DNA of 23,474 bases from the NCBI RefSeq assembly GCF_000485595.1, contig NW_014577348.1, positions 162,237 to 185,710 on the forward strand, read 5' to 3'. Below the pieces are notes generated by a model, which saw only the letters and a list, made by a program, of their open reading frames with translations, did no database searches and was not told the origin of the DNA. A program made the position numbers and the translations under genes. Source of the stretch: Priapulus caudatus. Its lineage: Eukaryota > Priapulida > Priapulimorpha > Priapulimorphida > Priapulidae. How positions within the stretch are numbered: position 1 is the first letter of the stretch; every line of letters starts with the position of its first letter. Shown in pieces: positions 19,201-23,474 of this stretch.

Positions 19201-21408
19201 CTGCACGTGTACGTGTTATGTGTGGGAGCGTGAGGTATGCACACGTGTAGTGTAGGTGGTGAGCGTGGAGTGCTGCACGTGTACGATATATGTGTGGAGC
19301 GTGAGGGTCTGCAGCACCGTGGAGTATGTGTGGAGCGCTGGAGGGTCTGCACCGTGTGACGTGTAGGTTGGAGCTGAGTGCCTGCACCGTGTACGTGTAT
19401 GTGTGGAGCGTGACCGTGTCTGCACCGTGTACGTGTATGGTGGGAGCGTGAGTGCCTGCACCTGTGTACGGGTAGGTTGGGAGCGTTGCGTCCTGCACGT
19501 GGACGTGGATGTGGGCGGAGGTTGCTGCCACCGGTACGATGTATGTGTGGCGCAGGCGTGAGTGCCTGCACCGGTACGTGTACGTGTTAGCGGCGTGTCT
19601 GCACGTTGTAGTGTAGTGTGGGCGTGGAGTGTCTGCACTGTGTACGTGTTAGGTGTGGGAGACGCGGGTGAGGGTCTGCACCGTGGACGTTAGTGGGGGA
19701 GCGTGAGTGTATCGCAACGGACGTGGAGGTGTGGAGCGTGAGGTTGCACCGTGTACGTGGAGGTGTGTGGAGCGGGTAGTGCTGCACCGTGTACGTGTAT
19801 GTGTGTGGAGCGTGAGTGTCTGCGCGGTACGGTATGTGTGGGAGCGGTACGGTGCTCCTGCACCGTGTACGGGTATGTGGCGGGAGCGTGAGTGCTGCAC
19901 CGGTTACGTGTATGGTGGAGCGTGAGTGCCTGCACGTGTACGGTAGGGTGGAGCGTGAATGCTGCACGGCGGGTACGTGTAGGTGAGGAGGGGGCCGTGA
20001 AAGGTGCCTGCACCCTGACGTGTAGTGGGAGCGTGAGTGTCTGCACCGTGTACGTGTATGGGGGGAGCGTGTGAGTGTCTGCCACCTGTACGGGTAGTGT
20101 GGGAGCTGAGCTGTCGGCACCAGTGTACGTGTATGGTGTGGAGTCGTGAGTGTCCTGCACGTGTACGGTGTATGTGTGGGAGGTGAGTGCCTGCAGGTGT
20201 ACGTGTTGGTGTGGGAGCGGCGTGCCTGCCACCGCTGTAACGTGTAGTGTGGGGAGCGTGAGTGTCTCTGCACGGGTACGTGGATGTGTGGAGCTCGTGA
20301 TGTCTGCACCGTGTACGTGTATGTTTGTGGAGCGTGAATGCCGCACCGTGACGTGTATGTGTGCGCTATAGAGCGTGAGTGCCTGCCACCGTGTACGTAG
20401 TGTGGGAGCGTGATGTGTCTGCACGGTGTAACGGTACGGTGTGTGAGCGTGAGGGTTCGACCGTGTACGTGTTATGTGTGCGAGCGTGAGTGCCTGACAC
20501 CGTGTAGGTATGTGTGCGAGCGTGATGTGTCTGCACCGGTGTACGTGTATGGGGGAGAGTGAGGCCTGCACCGTGTACGTGTATGTGTGGGAGAGTGTAG
20601 TGTCTGCACCGTGCTAGTGTATGTGTGAGAGCGTGAAGGGGCGCACCGTGGACGTGTAGGGTGGAGGTGAGTGTCTGCACCGTGTACGTGTATGTGTGCG
20701 AGCGTGAGTGCACTGCCGTGTACGGTATGTGTGGAGCTGTGAGTTCGCACGTGTCGTGTATGGGTGGAGCGTGAGTGGCTGCACGTGTACGGGTAGTGGG
20801 AGGAGCGTGAGTGCTTACACGAGTAGGTGCTAGTGTGGGAGCGTGGAGGGTTGCACGTGTTACGTGTATGTGTGGGACGTGTTGGCTGGACGTGTACGTT
20901 GTATCGGGTGGAAGCGTAGTGGTCTGCACCTGTTACGTGTAGTGGGGTAGCGTGAGTGCCTGCACGGTACGTGTATGTGTGGGAGCGGGAGTGTCTGCAA
21001 CCGGTGTACGTGTATGTGGGGAGGTGAGGCATGCACCGGTGTACGGTATGTGGGGGGAGCGTGAGTGTCGCACGGGACTGTAATGGTTGGAGCGTGAGTT
21101 CTGCACCGTGTACGTGTAGTGGGGAGCGTGAGTGGTACGCACCGTGTTACGGTATGTGGGGAGCGGGAGGGGGCCGCACCGTGACGTGTATGTGGGGAGC
21201 GTGAGGTCTGCACCGTGTACGTGTATGTGGTGGGAGCGTGAGTGCCTGCACCGTGTACGTGTATGTGTGGGAAGCGGGAGGGTAGGCAACGTGGTAGCGG
21301 AGGTGTGGAGCCGTGAGATGTCTGCACCGGTACTGATGGATGTGGAGGAGTGTCTGCACCGTGTACGTGTATGTGTGGGAGCGTGAGTGTATGCACCGTG
21401 TACGTGTC
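16297..21408. repeat. 5.1 kb tandem array of a 37-bp minisatellite (about 140 copies)
   Basis: The repeat unit includes TGTGGGAGCGTGAGTGTCTG followed by a CACCGTGTACGTGTA segment. The spacing of GTGAGTGTCT between 16321 and 16358 is exactly 37 bp. The first three units and the last two are clean; the interior is full of one-base deletions and insertions, and many units measure 33-36 bp. A common sequence variant is TGTCTGCAC against TGCCTGCAC. Reverse-strand open frames of up to about 500 residues arise because the unit has no stop in any reverse frame and 37 leaves a remainder of one on division by three. It lies in the intron just upstream of exon A, its near edge 47 bp from that acceptor. 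Confidence 0.95.
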
Positions 21409-21490
21409 AGTACCTCAGTGTTCGGTAGAGAGCGTTACGAACAGCTTACCGTGTATTGTGATAACGACTTTTCAAGTTTGTTTCAGCCCC

Positions 21491-21965
21491 CAATGGCGTA
21501 GTTGGGGGGGGGGGCAAAAGGGGACCATGGCCCCCCTTGTTGATCCGAAAGTAAAATAAATAATAAATAAGGGTTCTACTAAAGAGAATTGTCGTAGTCG
21601 GAATTGAAAGCGATACATGTACTAAAAAGTGGCCTGAAATACCATCTCCTGCGATCCGTACATTTTCAAAAATGTCTAGGGGAGGACCCCCCCCGCCTGT
21701 TTGTCGCCACAACCCCACCCCTCCTTGGAATCATTGATCCGTCACTAAACCGTTACATATCTTGGGACCAGAGAACAACGAACAAAAATGTTGCCTTTCC
21801 GCACGGCGCCCAAAACATAGATTTCAGAGCTGAGAGGTGGGGGGAGCATAGGGTGTGGAGAGAGAGGCGGAGGAACCATTAAAATATTAAGTCATCAATG
21901 CGCATACTATTTTGCTCAGTTCGCTGTTTTTGGCCCCCTGTTAAAAAATCCTGGCTACGCCACTG
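21491..21965. mobile_element. hAT-type non-autonomous element
   Basis: The left end is CAATGGCGTAGTTGGGGG and the right end reads CAGTGGCGTAGCCAGGATTT on the other strand, the same terminal family as the MITE at 6440-6673. The flanking octamers TCAGCCCC and ACAGCCCA match at six of eight positions, so this is an older insertion. Inside, near 21640-21750, AATGTCTAGGGGAGGACCCC and TTGATCCGTCACT resemble the end zone of another DNA-transposon family, which suggests a nested or composite element. Confidence 0.7.
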
Positions 21966-21973
21966 ACAGCCCA

Positions 21974-22705
21974 CATAAACGTCAAACAAGCACAAAAGAA
22001 ACCGACGTATTTCTTGGCAATGAACCCGACTTGAAAAAGCTCCCACGCCGTGAGCTAGGCAGCTCTAGAGTCGTTTGGCTGATCTTATCTATATTCAATT
22101 ATTCATGTATATGTATGTTTAAATATTCATGTATATATGTGTATATATATATTCATGTATATAATATGTGTATATATTCATTTAGAAACGTTCGATGCGG
22201 CGTGGAGCAGAGCCCCCATTTTATTATGTCACAGTTGATACGCTTGATAAAGTTTTAGTAAGGCGGAAGTAATAAATCGTTATTTTAATGTGCGGAACGC
22301 ATGTCGTATGTTGTTACTTTCGCTTTGACATTTGTTACAGCAATACACATGGGGCTCTAAACAACTGCGAAACTCTTCGTGAACCTGGTTGACATAATAA
22401 ACCAATAACCGACAAAAACGAACAGGTGTGAGTCAATGTGAGCAAGGACAATATATACAAGTTGTTCCCGGTGTGCTTGTGTTGTTGTTGTTGTTGGGGG
22501 GGAGTGTTACTGCGATACCAAAAAAATTGAGTTCTTAAATAGCTTAGAGGTATAGGATCCTGATAAAACCCAAATTGTAACTGGGCCGCACATATTGAAT
22601 AGTCGGAGAGTAGACATATTTGACAGTTGCCAGATAATGGTCGGACACGTGGACGGACGCAGCGCACACACACAGCATGACGACGACAATGGCGTAGGAC
22701 GCGTG
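21974..22705. other. Gene-free stretch with a degenerate repeat and a GTT tract
   Basis: ATTCATGTATAT recurs four times at roughly 25-bp spacing (22101, 22125, 22151, 22176). A (GTT)n tract is at about 22478-22496. No gene is supported. Confidence 0.5.
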
Positions 22706-22816
22706 TCAACCGTAGTGGGATGGGTTACGGCATGCCCCATCCACGCACTCACAGTTAACTAAGCGTCTACCGGTCTCGCTACCGCCGCACGGACACGTAT
22801 AGCACACGAGTGACAT
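22706..22816 (-). CDS. Weak candidate: 36-residue cysteine-rich open frame
   Basis: From an ATG whose first base is 22816 to a TGA at 22706-22708, the minus strand encodes 36 residues with six cysteines, including CYTCPCGG and NCECVDGAC. The same frame extends upstream to 22849 without a stop and adds three more cysteines (RCTC, RPC). The spacing resembles small disulfide-rich modules, but I cannot assign a family. No signal peptide precedes it and the only acceptor-like AG just upstream is poor. It could be a partial exon or chance. Confidence 0.22.
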   Translation of the reverse strand: MSLVCYTCPCGGSETGRRLVNCECVDGACRNPSHYG

Positions 22817-22852
22817 GCAAGGCCTAATGTTCCGATCACACGTACACCTCTA

Positions 22853-23365
22853 CGGCGCTTGCCCGACGGTGATCAGCACATGCGACAGTCACAGCACTGT
22901 CGCTGCACGGGTGATACGGCATATGTACTACCTATGCACAACTAAAAGAGGCAAACGTTCCGATCAGAATGACTCTCGTCTGAAAAGTGCCACGAACCGT
23001 TCGCACCGACACCGGCTCGCTAAATGGGTAAAGTTTCTCCCGTGTCCCAGAGAGAAGTAATTTAACCAATGCATGATATCTATACTACTCGTGCACTGTA
23101 TGAACGGAACTGTTTGGTTCTTTTACTTTAATACCAGAATTCATCAACACTAAATCTATCATCAAAATAAAAACAGACAAACAATGTTAGTCGGTCAATG
23201 AAGATCTAGATTCACAGTAATAATTCAACCGAATGAAATGATAGCTCTCAGGGATTCAATTAGCGCTAATAAATTATCTGCCCACAAATTGTTTAAATCT
23301 ATTTTTCAAAGAGACTAACCAAAAATGTGCAGCCCGAACTACACGTAATTTGCATGTTCCTTCCA
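22853..23365. other. Gene-free stretch
   Basis: No supported gene. Plus-strand open frame 22815-23060 shows no domain. Confidence 0.4.
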
Positions 23366-23366
23366 G

Positions 23367-23409
<43 letters not shown>

Positions 23410-23450
23410 TCTCTCTCCCTCTCCCTCTCTCTCTCCCTCTCTCTCTCTTC
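23366..23450. repeat. (CT)n microsatellite
   Basis: A long CT tract with a few CCCT interruptions near the end of the window. Confidence 0.95.
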
Positions 23451-23474
23451 TACCATCTTTGCAAGCTGCCACGA

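Noticed and set aside
15348-21396. Many long minus-strand open frames rich in Thr, His, Arg and Ser (up to about 500 residues)
   Set aside because: They are translations of the 37-bp minisatellite, which has no stop on that strand. Only the exon A part (to 16249) has non-repeat coding character.
16297-21408. CRISPR-like regular repeat
   Set aside because: The 37-bp units are directly adjacent with no unique spacers, and the context is an animal intron.
23274-23456. Arg/Glu repeat open frame on the minus strand
   Set aside because: Translation of the CT microsatellite at 23366-23450.

Overview
This is a 23.5 kb piece of animal (metazoan) nuclear DNA, most likely from an invertebrate. The evidence is short GT-AG introns, split genes with matched intron phases, hAT-type DNA transposon remnants, dense microsatellites and no bacterial gene organisation. 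I infer an invertebrate, possibly marine, from the transposon ends; no gene here fixes the species. Most long open frames are by-products of simple or tandem repeats and are not genes.

Layout. 1-2105 (+) holds the last four exons of a gene whose 5' end is outside the window; its product is a charged helical protein with an acidic Asp run, and I do not recognise the family. 2759-3528 is a decayed hAT-like element with a ZMYM1/DUF4371-type transposase fragment on the minus strand. 3603-4316 (+) holds a candidate two-exon gene for a small cysteine-containing secreted protein. 4973-5202 and 6440-6673 are hAT-type fragments; the second has a perfect 8-bp target duplication. 7116-10351 is the most striking object: a 3.2 kb fold-back element. 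Two arms of about 1.9 and 1.3 kb meet with almost no spacer, each with about 0.5 kb of unique terminal sequence plus a long GGA/TCC-rich part, and the whole is bounded by an exact 11-bp direct repeat. A near-perfect 36-bp-stem hairpin sits 140 bp beyond it (10491-10569).

10.6-14.1 kb is mostly featureless. 14124-16249 (-) contains two exons of what looks like a proprotein-convertase-like gene. Both exons start in the same phase and both encode the final strand of the P (Homo B) domain, [DG]-A-x-L-x-x-W-[ST]-L-x-M-x-G-T-S. They then diverge into quite different C-terminal tails: one long, Pro/Arg-rich and with sequons, one short and ending in a hydrophobic anchor. This looks like an exon duplication giving alternative C-termini. 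16297-21408 is a 5.1 kb array of a 37-bp minisatellite that begins 47 bp upstream (in transcription) of the first of these exons, so it lies in its intron. Array edges are clean and the interior is full of one-base indels, which suggests an unpolished long-read consensus.

21491-21965 is another hAT-type element. 21974-23474 has only a weak cysteine-rich open frame, a degenerate 25-bp repeat and a terminal CT microsatellite.
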